Shown: positions 1-7,759 of the stretch, one piece after another
Numbering within the stretch: position 1 is the stretch's first letter
How the letters are laid out: each line of letters begins with the position of its first letter
Assembly (NCBI GenBank): GCA_015233935.1
Contig: JADFXB010000002.1
Location: forward strand, 19,970 to 83,969
Reading direction: 5' to 3'
DNA length: 64,000 nucleotides
DNA from: Magnetococcales bacterium
GTDB lineage: Bacteria; Pseudomonadota; Magnetococcia; Magnetococcales; JADFXB01
Program-made: the position numbers and the translations under genes
The notes under the pieces: model-generated
Seen by the model: the letters and a program-made list of their open reading frames with translations, nothing else
The model's database searches: none
What the model was told of the DNA's origin: nothing

Positions 1-981
1 GGCCAAGGCCGCGCCTGATTCAAAGCCAAACAAACCGATGGCCGTGGCCACCGCCAGTTCAAAAAAGTTGCTGGCTCCAATGAGCGCGGAAGGAGCAGCC
101 ACGCAATGGGCCTCCCCCAACTGCCGATTGAGCCAGTAGGCAAGACCGGCATTGAAATAAACCTGGATCAAAATGGGAACTGCCAGCAACAGGATGACAA
201 AGGGTTGCTGAAGAATTTGTTCCCCCTGAAAGCCAAACAAAAGAACCAGGGTGGCCAATAAGGCAGTGAGGGAGAGGGGTTGCAGGGTTTTCAACAGGCT
301 GTCAAGAGCTGTCTGTCCCCCATGCGCAAGTAACTGACCACGCCATACCTGGGAAATAATCACCGGTATGACAATAAACAATCCCACCGATAAAAGCAGG
401 GTTTGCCAGGGAACGGTAATGGCAGAGAGTCCCAGTAATCCCCCCACAATGGGGGCAAAGGCCACGATCATGATTAAATCGTTCAAGGCCACCTGACTTA
501 GGGTAAAATTGGCCTCCCCATCACTCAAATGGCTCCAGACAAAGACCATGGCTGTACAGGGGGCTGCCGCCAGGATGATCAGCCCGGCAATATAGGAGTC
601 GATCTGATTGGCTGGCAACCAGCCGGTAAACAGGTGACCAATGAACAGCCAACCCAAAGCCGCCATGGAAAAAGGTTTCACCCCCCAGTTGATGAACAAG
701 GTGACCCCAATTCCCCGCCAATGTTCCTTGACCTGATGGAGGGCGCGAAAATCAATCTTCAACAACATGGGAATGATCATCAGCCAGATGAGAAAGGCCA
801 CAGGCAGATTGACATGAGCAAACTCCATGGCTCCCACTGCCTGAAAGGGTGCAGGAGCCAGATGACCCAGGGCAATGCCCACCAGGATACACAGGCCAAC
901 CCATAAGGTGAGCCAACGTTCAAACATGCCCAGGGTTGCCCCTGTTTGTTGTTTCCCGGTAATTTCACACTGGACGCTCAT
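1..981 (-). CDS. acr3: ACR3-family arsenite efflux transporter (3' end cut by window edge)
   Basis: I translated this frame by hand from the ATG at 981; it stays open for 327 codons to the window edge, so roughly the last 20 residues are missing. It encodes a polytopic inner-membrane protein with about ten hydrophobic segments. The motif APCTAMVFVW (Cys near residue 142) carries the cysteine that is essential in the ACR3 arsenite/H+ antiporter family, and a late GASNFFELAVA stretch is also family-typical. The likely role is extrusion of As(III) from the cytoplasm. It lies 26 bp downstream of arsC on the same strand, so arsenate would be reduced and then exported from one transcript. The bile acid:Na+ symporter superfamily relatives lack the APCTAMV signature, so the assignment is firm. 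Confidence 0.93.
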   Translation of the reverse strand, partial: MSVQCEITGKQQTGATLGMFERWLTLWVGLCILVGIALGHLAPAPFQAVGAMEFAHVNLPVAFLIWLMIIPMLLKIDFRALHQVKEHWRGIGVTLFINWGVKPFSMAALGWLFIGHLFTGWLPANQIDSYIAGLIILAAAPCTAMVFVWSHLSDGEANFTLSQVALNDLIMIVAFAPIVGGLLGLSAITVPWQTLLLSVGLFIVIPVIISQVWRGQLLAHGGQTALDSLLKTLQPLSLTALLATLVLLFGFQGEQILQQPFVILLLAVPILIQVYFNAGLAYWLNRQLGEAHCVAAPSALIGASNFFELAVATAIGLFGFESGAALA

Positions 982-1007
982 GGTGTTTCCTTTCCAACCA
1001 GGGGGAG

Positions 1008-1514
1008 TTATCCCTCACTCCCGTTTAACAGATGGATTTCATCTCGTATTTCCCGCAAAGACAGGGTTTCCAATGGCAGGTTGACCAGTCGTTGCAGGCG
1101 AAGGTGCAGGGTGTTAAAAATTTCTTGAAAGATGGCAACCCCCTCTTCATGAGAGAGTCCAGCCGCTCTTGCCCCTGGTTCTGGCAACCCCCAGTGGGCC
1201 TTCAAAGGACCGCCAGGCCAGATGGGACACATTTCTCCCGCAGCCTGGTCACAGACCGTCACCACCAAATCCATGACGGGTGCCTCTGGTTGGGCAAATT
1301 CCAGCCAATTTTTGCTATGCAGCATTTTTGTGGGAACTTCGTTTCTTTCCAATACTTCCAATGCAAGAGGGTTGATCACTCCGCTGGGATGGCTACCTGC
1401 CGAATAGCCGATCCAATTCTGATGGGCCAAATGGTTGAGAATCGCCTCTGCCATGATGCTGCGGGCCGAATTGTGGGTACAAAGAAACAGGAGGCGGATG
1501 GGTGATGGGGACAT
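1008..1514 (-). CDS. arsC: Arsenate reductase, low-molecular-weight phosphatase type (ArsC)
   Basis: This 168-aa cytosolic enzyme reduces arsenate to arsenite with thiol chemistry. The N-terminal P-loop FLCTHNSARS gives the C-X5-R signature (Cys12, Arg18), and the resolving pair lies in VCDQAAGEMCP (Cys88 and Cys96), as in thioredoxin-coupled ArsC. The family is usually 130-140 aa; this one carries a longer C-terminal helix-rich tail ending in IHLLNGSEG. The adjacent arsenite exporter supports the function over that of a protein tyrosine phosphatase. A strong promoter lies upstream on the minus strand (-35 at 1582-1587, -10 at 1559-1564). No arsR gene is visible next to it. Confidence 0.92.
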   Translation of the reverse strand: MSPSPIRLLFLCTHNSARSIMAEAILNHLAHQNWIGYSAGSHPSGVINPLALEVLERNEVPTKMLHSKNWLEFAQPEAPVMDLVVTVCDQAAGEMCPIWPGGPLKAHWGLPEPGARAAGLSHEEGVAIFQEIFNTLHLRLQRLVNLPLETLSLREIRDEIHLLNGSEG

Positions 1515-1542
1515 GGGCAGCTCTCCTTGCCAGATGTCTAAA

Positions 1543-1564
1543 TATATTCATGGAATCAAATATA
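1543..1564. promoter_or_regulatory. Inverted repeat overlapping the ars promoter -10 (possible ArsR-type operator)
   Basis: The arms TATATT (1543-1548) and AATATA (1559-1564) are exact reverse complements separated by 10 bp. The right arm coincides with the -10 box of the arsC promoter, the position expected of a repressor operator. AT-rich imperfect dyads are typical for ArsR/SmtB regulators, but the sequence is not an exact match to a consensus I know, and no arsR is in the window. Confidence 0.35.
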
Positions 1565-1587
1565 CTGCGATCCATATATAATGTCAA
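1559..1587 (-). promoter_or_regulatory. Sigma70-type promoter of arsC-acr3
   Basis: On the minus strand TTGACA (1587-1582) is followed by exactly 17 bp and TATATT (1564-1559). This is a near-consensus promoter about 45 bp upstream of the arsC start codon. Confidence 0.7.
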
Positions 1588-1611
1588 TATTGATTTCTTG
1601 ATAGGAAAGTG

Positions 1612-1639
1612 TTCAAATCTTCCGGTTTGGCGGTATAAA
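1612..1639 (+). promoter_or_regulatory. Sigma70-type promoter of the histidine kinase gene
   Basis: TTCAAA (1612-1617), a 16-bp spacer and TATAAA (1634-1639). Transcription would begin near 1646, very close to the first possible ATG (1653), which favours the downstream ATG at 1707 as the true start. Confidence 0.45.
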
Positions 1640-1706
1640 GCCAAATGTTAATGTGTCTGATTTGTTTTATCCCTCATCTGTGACCACGGAATGTGTGAGA
1701 AAGAAC

Positions 1707-2861
1707 ATGAACGATCCCAAACCCTTAACGGTTCACGTATTACGTCAACGGGAGAAGGGCCACCGCTTATGGGAACAGAACCAGTTGGCCAGTCGCATTC
1801 TGCGGGAAAATCCCATATTGGATCGGCTGCCCACCATTGTGGTGGTATTGAACGATATGCGGCAGATTGTTTATTACAATCGATCGTTAGGCCAGTTATT
1901 GGGAACCGAATTGCAGCCTGAAAAGGTTTTGGGTTTGCGGGTGGGTGAATTAATGGGGTGTGTATACAGTACACAATCGGAACGTGGGTGTGAATCCACC
2001 GAATTTTGCCGTATGTGTGGAGCGGTGGACACCATTTTGACTGGATTGGCTGGCACAGAAAGCACCAAGGAGTGCAGCGTAAGCCGTCCTGGTGGTGATG
2101 CGTTGGACATGAAGTTGTGGGCCATGCCCATTACCATTGGGGATGAACCCTATGTTTTGTTAAATATTATGGATATCAGCTTGGAAAAACGTCGCCAGGT
2201 GATGGAGCGAATTTTTTTCCACGACATTCTCAACACGGCGGGGAGTATTCGGGGCATCGCAGAAATTTTGCAGGAAATGGTTCCTGAAGATGCCCGCCAC
2301 ATAGCGGAAATATTGTTTGACAGTGCCAGCCATCTGGTGGATGAAATTTCGTGGCAGAAAATATTGGTGCAGGTGGAAAATGGTCAATTGCAAGGCAATT
2401 ATTCCCACCTTCTGACCTCCACCATATTGGAAGATTTGGTGCAGATGCATAGTAACGCGCCTCATGGGCGCAACAAAGTGGTTGCCATTGCTCCCACGGC
2501 GGTGGGGGTGATTCTGGAGAGTGATCCCACCATTTTGCGGCGGGTATTGGGCAATATGGTCAAAAATGCTTTGGAGGCGGTGCCTGAGCAGGGGGTGGTC
2601 ACCTTGGACTGTCAATTGGTTGCAGAGGGGAAGGTGTGCTTTTCGGTACACAATCCCACGGTGATTGACAAGGATACGCAACTGCAAATTTTCCGCCGTT
2701 CTTTTTCCACCAAAGGTGCTGGACGTGGTTGGGGAACCTACAGCATCAAGCTGTTGAGTCAGCGTTATTTATTTGGCGATGTGGATTTTACCAGTTGTGA
2801 AAAAGAGGGGACCACCTTCCGCGCTACTTTTCCTCTGCAGATTCCCAGAGAGGACGATTAA
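1707..2861 (+). CDS. PAS-domain sensor histidine kinase with a Cys-rich PAS insert
   Basis: A 384-aa soluble sensor kinase. The start at 1707 is chosen because GAGAAAG lies just upstream; an in-frame ATG at 1653 would add 18 residues. A PAS domain (about residues 40-160) contains the cysteine cluster GC...GCESTEFCRMCGAV, four cysteines in a pattern seen in many PAS kinases of anaerobes and thought to bind metal or sense redox. A HisKA-like helix with FFHDILNT provides the phospho-acceptor His (residue 172). The HATPase_c region has the N-box GNMVKNALEA and a G-rich GAGRGWGTYSIKL. No membrane segment and no adjacent response regulator are present, so it is an orphan cytoplasmic kinase. The gene is divergent from arsC; a link to arsenic is possible but unproven. 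Confidence 0.85.
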   Translation: MNDPKPLTVHVLRQREKGHRLWEQNQLASRILRENPILDRLPTIVVVLNDMRQIVYYNRSLGQLLGTELQPEKVLGLRVGELMGCVYSTQSERGCESTEFCRMCGAVDTILTGLAGTESTKECSVSRPGGDALDMKLWAMPITIGDEPYVLLNIMDISLEKRRQVMERIFFHDILNTAGSIRGIAEILQEMVPEDARHIAEILFDSASHLVDEISWQKILVQVENGQLQGNYSHLLTSTILEDLVQMHSNAPHGRNKVVAIAPTAVGVILESDPTILRRVLGNMVKNALEAVPEQGVVTLDCQLVAEGKVCFSVHNPTVIDKDTQLQIFRRSFSTKGAGRGWGTYSIKLLSQRYLFGDVDFTSCEKEGTTFRATFPLQIPREDD

Positions 2862-2890
2862 GGTCTTGGCGGTTGTTTCTCCAAAGGGTA

Positions 2891-2919
2891 TTCACAATCC
2901 AAGGATGATTTGCTATACT
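2891..2919 (+). promoter_or_regulatory. Sigma70-type promoter of the coiled-coil PD-(D/E)XK gene
   Basis: TTCACA (2891-2896), a 17-bp spacer and TATACT (2914-2919), about 37 bp upstream of the start codon at 2957 and in the only gap between two plus-strand genes. Confidence 0.6.
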
Positions 2920-2956
2920 ATCCTGATGATTGGTTGCCATAGGAGTGGAGGACAGA

Positions 2957-3868
2957 ATGTCGCAGACTATGACTTTTGATGAAATCTGGAAGCTGTTTCA
3001 GGAAACCAATCGCCTGTTTATGCTCACCAGGGAAGAATCCCAAGAAAGCAACCGAAAATTTGACCGTATTATTGCGGAGCATGAACAGCGTATGCGGGAG
3101 GCGGACCAGCGTGCGCGGGAGCATGAACAGCGTATGCGGGAGGCGGACCAGCGTGTGCGGGAGGCGGACCAGCGTATGCAGGAGGAGGACCAGCGTTTGC
3201 GGGAACGTATGCAGGAGGAGGACCAGCGTTTGCGGGAACGTATGCAGGAGGAGGACCAGCGTTTGCGGGAACGTATGCAGGAGGCGGACCAGCGTTTGCA
3301 GGAGACGGATCGGATTATTCAAGAGACGACCTTGCAGTTGAAGGAGACGGATCGGATCGTAAAAGAGACAACCTTGCAGATGAAGGAGACAGATCGGCGC
3401 ATGCAGGAGACAGATCGTCAGGTCAAGGAGGTCAGCAAACAGGTTGGCGGTTTGAGCAGTCGCTGGGGGGAGTTTGTGGAGGGGTTGGTAGAACCCGCAT
3501 GTGAAACCCTTTTTGCCGAGCGTGGGATTCCGGTCCATAAGGTGAGCAGGCGGATCAAGGCCAAAAAGCCTGGTGGTCGTCACATGGAGATCGATATCCT
3601 GGTTGTCAATACCAATGCTGTGGTACTGGTGGAAGTTAAAAGTAAGTTGAAACAGGAAGATGTGATTGAATATGTGAACAAGTTAGCGGAATTCAGGGAT
3701 TTCTTCCCAGAATATGCCGACAAGCGCATTCTGGGTGCCGTGGCCGGTATTGTCATGGACCCCAATGTTGACCGGTTTGCCATGAACCAGGGGTTATTTG
3801 TCATCGTCCAATCAGGTGAAACCGTGGTGTTGGCCAATGAGGAGGGTTTTGTTCCCAGGAGTTGGTAG
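2957..3868 (+). CDS. Coiled-coil protein with C-terminal PD-(D/E)XK nuclease-like domain
   Basis: 303 aa from the ATG at 2957, which has GGAG at the right distance; an upstream in-frame start at 2930 has no such site. Residues 1-35 are a short helical head, about 35-165 are a long highly charged coiled coil built from READQR/RMQEEDQRLRE units, and about 170-303 form an alpha/beta domain. In that domain MEIDILV...VVLVEVKSKL supplies the D-(X)n-EXK metal-binding core of the PD-(D/E)XK superfamily. This architecture occurs in DUF3782-like proteins of cyanobacteria, archaea and proteobacteria, often in multiple copies, whose role is not established. Nuclease activity is inferred from the motif only. 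The repeat region is described separately. Confidence 0.72.
   Translation: MSQTMTFDEIWKLFQETNRLFMLTREESQESNRKFDRIIAEHEQRMREADQRAREHEQRMREADQRVREADQRMQEEDQRLRERMQEEDQRLRERMQEEDQRLRERMQEADQRLQETDRIIQETTLQLKETDRIVKETTLQMKETDRRMQETDRQVKEVSKQVGGLSSRWGEFVEGLVEPACETLFAERGIPVHKVSRRIKAKKPGGRHMEIDILVVNTNAVVLVEVKSKLKQEDVIEYVNKLAEFRDFFPEYADKRILGAVAGIVMDPNVDRFAMNQGLFVIVQSGETVVLANEEGFVPRSW
3173..3304 (+). repeat. 33-bp in-gene tandem repeat encoding an 11-residue coiled-coil unit
   Basis: Three consecutive 33-bp units beginning CGTATGCAGGAGGAGGACC start at 3173, 3206 and 3239, followed by a slightly diverged fourth at 3272. Each encodes RMQEEDQRLRE. The upstream stretch 3077-3172 holds looser heptad-like units such as EHEQRMREADQR. 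An 11-residue period is a hendecad, compatible with an extended coiled coil, and near-identity at DNA level suggests recent slippage expansion. Confidence 0.9.
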
Positions 3869-4126
3869 TCACGGTGGAATAAAGCCGTAAGGGGGAATGA
3901 TCTTTATATTTATCTGGTGAAAAGATATTTTTTTGCTGATAATTATTATATTTATCATATTTATCTTTATGAGGGCCGGGATGGATTCTCCCATACTTGG
4001 GCATTTGGTATTCTTTGTGTGTTGGAATATACAACAAGGGATTGCAAAATGACAAAAATATATTATTCTATGGAGCAGTTTTGAACGGTGAGGTGGGTGA
4101 TTACAAAAGGATGGAGGATTTTTGTT

Positions 4127-4972
4127 GTGGAAACAATAAAGTATGAGTATAAACGCTTTGTCAATCTCTTCATGCTTTATGGATTGTTTACCATCACACT
4201 TTCGGTCTATTCCCTGGTAGATTCGGACCACTTCTACTGGATGCTGCCAGGCATTGGCATGGGAAGTGTTTTTGTCACCCTCTCCCTGCTCTACTATTAT
4301 GAAAATGTCCTCTCACCCCTGTTGCGGGCGCGATTGGATGAAAAACAGGCGGAAGAAGCCCAACTTCGCCTGCAACAGAGGGGCGGAACCTCCTCCGTCT
4401 ACCAATGGTTTCTCCTCCCCTTGCTCATCGAGTTTTTCATCATCGCCTATTTCGGAATCACCCTCACCATGCCCGCACCCATTCTGGGCACACCCTATAC
4501 CCATCCCTACCAATATGGACAAATTTACAACCGGGTAAATGCTTATTTTAAAACCGATACCAGTGTGATTCAAGCCATCACCAAACCAGATGTCAAGATG
4601 GACCCGATAGACGAGCAGGCGGAAAAGAAAAGACTCATCCTGAAAAGCATTGCGGAAGAAAGTTTTGATGATTGTCTGCACGACAATAAATTTGCCCCCA
4701 GTCCTTGCTGGCAAGAAAATATTGGACTGAAAATTTTATTGCCAGATAAAGTTCATGCCTTGCAAGTGGTGCAAAGCTTGGTCTACACCTTACCCTTTAT
4801 TATTTCCATCTCCTTTGGTTTTATCGGGGTGTTGTTTTATATTCTCCGGGATGCGGCGGTGCGCTATGCGGCAAAAGATCTTTATTATAAAACCTTTGTT
4901 ACCTATCTTACCCGCTTGATCTTCGCACCCGTCCTGTGTGTGGCAGTTGCCTTTTTGTTCAGCGAAAACTGA
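4127..4972 (+). CDS. Multipass membrane protein of unknown function, reading frame closed by an in-frame TGA
   Basis: I do not recognise a family. The start at GTG 4127 is preferred because GGAGG precedes it at 4114-4118; an earlier in-frame GTG at 4088 lacks a site. The 281-aa product has two hydrophobic segments near the N-terminus (FVNLFMLYGLFTITLSV and LPGIGMGSVFVTLSLLYYY), a third around IEFFIIAYFGITL, an extracytoplasmic-looking loop with two Cys, and two further segments near the C-terminus. The frame ends at TGA 4970-4972 inside what looks like a helical hairpin, and the same frame is open again for 206 codons directly after it. The two parts probably belong to one ancestral gene. Confidence 0.55.
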   Translation: METIKYEYKRFVNLFMLYGLFTITLSVYSLVDSDHFYWMLPGIGMGSVFVTLSLLYYYENVLSPLLRARLDEKQAEEAQLRLQQRGGTSSVYQWFLLPLLIEFFIIAYFGITLTMPAPILGTPYTHPYQYGQIYNRVNAYFKTDTSVIQAITKPDVKMDPIDEQAEKKRLILKSIAEESFDDCLHDNKFAPSPCWQENIGLKILLPDKVHALQVVQSLVYTLPFIISISFGFIGVLFYILRDAAVRYAAKDLYYKTFVTYLTRLIFAPVLCVAVAFLFSEN

Positions 4973-5593
4973 TTGGAAATCGCATCTCCCATGCTGTTTT
5001 TCTTCATCGGCTACTTTCCCCAACGGGCCATGGATGTGATGGAAAATCGCGCCAACGCCATCCTCTCCACCGATGCCAACCGAAAAAATCCCCGTCCCGA
5101 TGAAGACCTCTCCCGGTTACAAGGCATGGATATCTCCGTCATCAACCGTCTGGAAGATTTGGGGATCCAAAAAGCCCAATCCCTGGCCTTTGTGGATCTT
5201 TATTTTTTGGAGCAAAATTTCAATACCAACCCGCGCCGCCTGGCCGACTTGGTCTCCCAGGCCCTGCTGCTCATTTATACCGGGGAACATTTTGAGCAAT
5301 TGGTGACCATGGGAATTCGGGATATGGTCACCCTGCAAGAAATCAGCAAGTTTCCCATATTGGCTGAAGCCATCAGTGATCTTCCCAAACCCGTACAAGA
5401 CAAGATCAATATCGTTCAGTCCTTGCTGCAAAGTTCCAAGCTGCGGGATCGCCTGCAATCGTTGAATGAGTTCATCGCCATGGCAGAGGAAAGAGAAAAA
5501 GAAGAACTTGTGGAAGGCATGACCCGTCAGCTCCCAAAAGTTGGCGGTGAGGCGGAAACCGCAAAAGATTCAGGAGGCAGTCCGGCCTGCTGA
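4973..5593 (+). CDS. Continuation of the same frame after TGA: membrane segment plus helix-hairpin-helix-like cytoplasmic domain
   Basis: The frame resumes immediately after TGA 4970-4972 with no ribosome-binding site before the possible TTG (4973) or ATG (4991) starts. It begins with a membrane-like segment (ASPMLFFFIGYFPQRA) followed by an alpha-helical domain. In that domain LQGMDISVINRLEDLGIQ resembles a helix-hairpin-helix or SAM-type fold, and a second similar unit follows around LVTMGIRDMVTLQEI. Its 3' end overlaps the convergent gene at 5527-7692 by 67 bp. Independent translation cannot be excluded, but lack of a start signal and the shared frame favour a single interrupted gene. Function unknown. 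Confidence 0.45.
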   Translation: MEIASPMLFFFIGYFPQRAMDVMENRANAILSTDANRKNPRPDEDLSRLQGMDISVINRLEDLGIQKAQSLAFVDLYFLEQNFNTNPRRLADLVSQALLLIYTGEHFEQLVTMGIRDMVTLQEISKFPILAEAISDLPKPVQDKINIVQSLLQSSKLRDRLQSLNEFIAMAEEREKEELVEGMTRQLPKVGGEAETAKDSGGSPAC

Positions 5594-7692
5594 CGCTGCC
5601 ACATTTGCAGATAAGCCTGCTCCAGATTGCGGGTGAAACTGGGGGTGTCGAAGAGGGGAAAGGTCAAACGATTGACCAGTAGACGCTCACGAATTTGCTG
5701 CAAACTGCCGGGAGATTCGGCCAACCCCACGGCAATTTCCTGGTAGCTTTCGAGAGAGGGGGCCACCATTTCGGGTAAGCCCACTGCTGTGAGTAAACTG
5801 GCCGCCACCCGGGAGGCAAAGGTTTCGCCGGGGCAGGTCAAGACTGGCACCCCACCCCACAAGGCATCGCTGGCGGTGGTGTGGGCATTGCAGACCCAGG
5901 TATCCAGGAAAAGATCCGCCAAGGCATGTCGGGCCAAATGGCGGGGACGGAGCATTTTGGGGGCAAAGATTAACCGCTCTTCATCCACTCCGGCGGCTTT
6001 TGCATGACGACGCAAATTTTCCTCTCCCTCCGGTGATCCCCGCAACAGCCACAATACCCCTTGGGGAACCCGCCGCAAAATGGCCATCCACACCGACCAG
6101 ATGGTGGGTTCAATCTTGTAGTTGGCGTTAAAACAACAAAAGACAAAAGCCTCCTCCGGCAAACCATGTTCCCGACGGGAGACCGGTTGCGGATCAATGG
6201 GCTGCATATGGTCGTTGACTTGGTAGGAGCCAGGCAGCCACACCAGCTTTTCCGAATAGCCTGCAGCAGACCAAGGTGGGGTGACCACCGCATCCCCAAT
6301 CAGATAATCCATGAAGGAAGCCGCCATGGTCCCCGGATAACCCAGATAGGCCACCTGTATGGGGGCGGGACGCAAGGCGAAAATTTCCGGGCGGCAATCC
6401 ATGGTGTAGCCTTTTAAATCCACCAGAATGTCAATCTCATCCTGACGAATGCGCTCCGCAATCTCTTCATGGTTGTGCTGGATCACATTGACAAAGGTGT
6501 CACAGCCAGACACCACCCGCTGACGTAAGACGCTGCCATCATCCGGGCCGAAGGAGTAACCGTAAATTTTAAATCGCTGCCGATCGTGCAGACCAAACAA
6601 CCCTGCCATCAACTGGGAGGTGGCATGATCGTGAAAATCAGCAGAGACATAACCCACCCGAATTATCTCACGACCAGGCCGTTTGACAGGGGGAAGTGGT
6701 TTGATGTGGCTCAAACGATTGCGGGTGAAAATTTCGGTTAAATCATATTGTTCCTGCAAGGAAATGGGTAAAAAGACCGTCGCCCAGGGTAATAGGGTCA
6801 ATTCATCCTTTTTCATGAGGGCGGGTTTGATCAAATTTTTGCCAAAATGCAGATAGTCTTGCCAGTCACACATACTCATTTGCACTTCCATGGCCGCAGC
6901 ACGAAAGAGCAAATTATGGGGTTGACTGGCAATCAGATGATGCAAATGGTTCAGAGCTTCCCGCAAACGGCCAATGCGCTTCTGTACCAATGCCAGATTG
7001 TACAATGCCTCCGGGTAGGGCTGCTTCAGGGATAAGGCCCGTTCATAACATGCAGCGGCCTCTTGCGGATTACCCACACGAGAGAGATAATTTCCTTTTT
7101 GATTCCAGTTTTCCGCATGGTTGGGATCCAGGGCGATGGCCCGCTCCAACAAGTGGGGAACCTCCCGCAAAAATCCCTTTTCCAACAGGGTGGCCGACAG
7201 GTTGACCAGGGCAGGGACAAAGTTGGGTTGATGGTGGAGGGCATTTTGATAACAGGCGATGGCCTCATTCATCCGTTTGAGACGATGATAGGAGTTGCCC
7301 AGATTGAAATGGGCCGCCGCCATGCTGGGCTGCAGTTGAATGGCCCGTCTGTACGCAGCCTCCGATTCCACCTCCCGTCCCATTTCCTGATAGAGCTTGG
7401 CCAGATTATAATAAACTGAGGGTTGATTGGCATCCAAGCGCAAGGCATTTTGATAGTGGTGCAGGGCCTCCTCCCGTCGCCCTGATTGTTGCAAGGCCGC
7501 CGCCAGGTTGCACTGAACAGGAACCGAATGAGGGGCGAGGGCCAACCCCTGACGAAAGGCTTGCACCGCTTCCGCCAGCCGTCCCTGTCGAAACAGTTGA
7601 TTGCCCGTCTCAATCCATTGGCCGACTTGCTGGGCCACATGGGTCATGGCGGGTTGGGCAGGAGGGGTGGGTTTTATGGGTTTTTTGGTCAT
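5527..7692 (-). CDS. TPR-repeat protein with O-GlcNAc transferase-like (GT41/SPINDLY) C-terminal domain
   Basis: A 721-aa protein. Residues about 20-270 hold roughly seven TPR units (for example AEAVQAFRQGLALAPHSVP and EALHHYQNALRLDANQPS). Residues about 340-700 are a GT-B fold of the OGT type with FHDHATSQLMAG, QVAYLGYPGTMAASFMDY, and a C-terminal donor-binding block CNAHTTASDALWGGVPVLT followed by GETFASRVAAS. By family it should transfer a sugar from a nucleotide donor to Ser/Thr of proteins bound by the TPRs, in the cytoplasm. In bacteria such proteins are often linked to flagellin or adhesin glycosylation. The 3' end overlaps the convergent upstream frame by 67 bp. A weak ribosome-binding site leaves the exact start slightly uncertain. 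Confidence 0.88.
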   Translation of the reverse strand: MTKKPIKPTPPAQPAMTHVAQQVGQWIETGNQLFRQGRLAEAVQAFRQGLALAPHSVPVQCNLAAALQQSGRREEALHHYQNALRLDANQPSVYYNLAKLYQEMGREVESEAAYRRAIQLQPSMAAAHFNLGNSYHRLKRMNEAIACYQNALHHQPNFVPALVNLSATLLEKGFLREVPHLLERAIALDPNHAENWNQKGNYLSRVGNPQEAAACYERALSLKQPYPEALYNLALVQKRIGRLREALNHLHHLIASQPHNLLFRAAAMEVQMSMCDWQDYLHFGKNLIKPALMKKDELTLLPWATVFLPISLQEQYDLTEIFTRNRLSHIKPLPPVKRPGREIIRVGYVSADFHDHATSQLMAGLFGLHDRQRFKIYGYSFGPDDGSVLRQRVVSGCDTFVNVIQHNHEEIAERIRQDEIDILVDLKGYTMDCRPEIFALRPAPIQVAYLGYPGTMAASFMDYLIGDAVVTPPWSAAGYSEKLVWLPGSYQVNDHMQPIDPQPVSRREHGLPEEAFVFCCFNANYKIEPTIWSVWMAILRRVPQGVLWLLRGSPEGEENLRRHAKAAGVDEERLIFAPKMLRPRHLARHALADLFLDTWVCNAHTTASDALWGGVPVLTCPGETFASRVAASLLTAVGLPEMVAPSLESYQEIAVGLAESPGSLQQIRERLLVNRLTFPLFDTPSFTRNLEQAYLQMWQRQQAGLPPESFAVSASPPTFGS

Positions 7693-7759
7693 GGTGGTGG
7701 TTTGGCTGTTTTAGGGTGACAGGTAGCATCCATTTTACCACGGCAAAGGTTTGCAGGAT

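Noticed and set aside
1653..1706. Upstream ATG (1653) as start of the histidine kinase
   Set aside because: It would be within a few bases of the predicted transcription start and lacks a ribosome-binding site, unlike ATG 1707.
3077..3304. CRISPR-like array
   Set aside because: The repeats are contiguous without spacers, keep the reading frame and encode a coiled coil.
4970..4990. TGA read as selenocysteine
   Set aside because: No convincing stem-loop follows the TGA as a bacterial SECIS would, and the flanking residues are membrane-like rather than redox-active.
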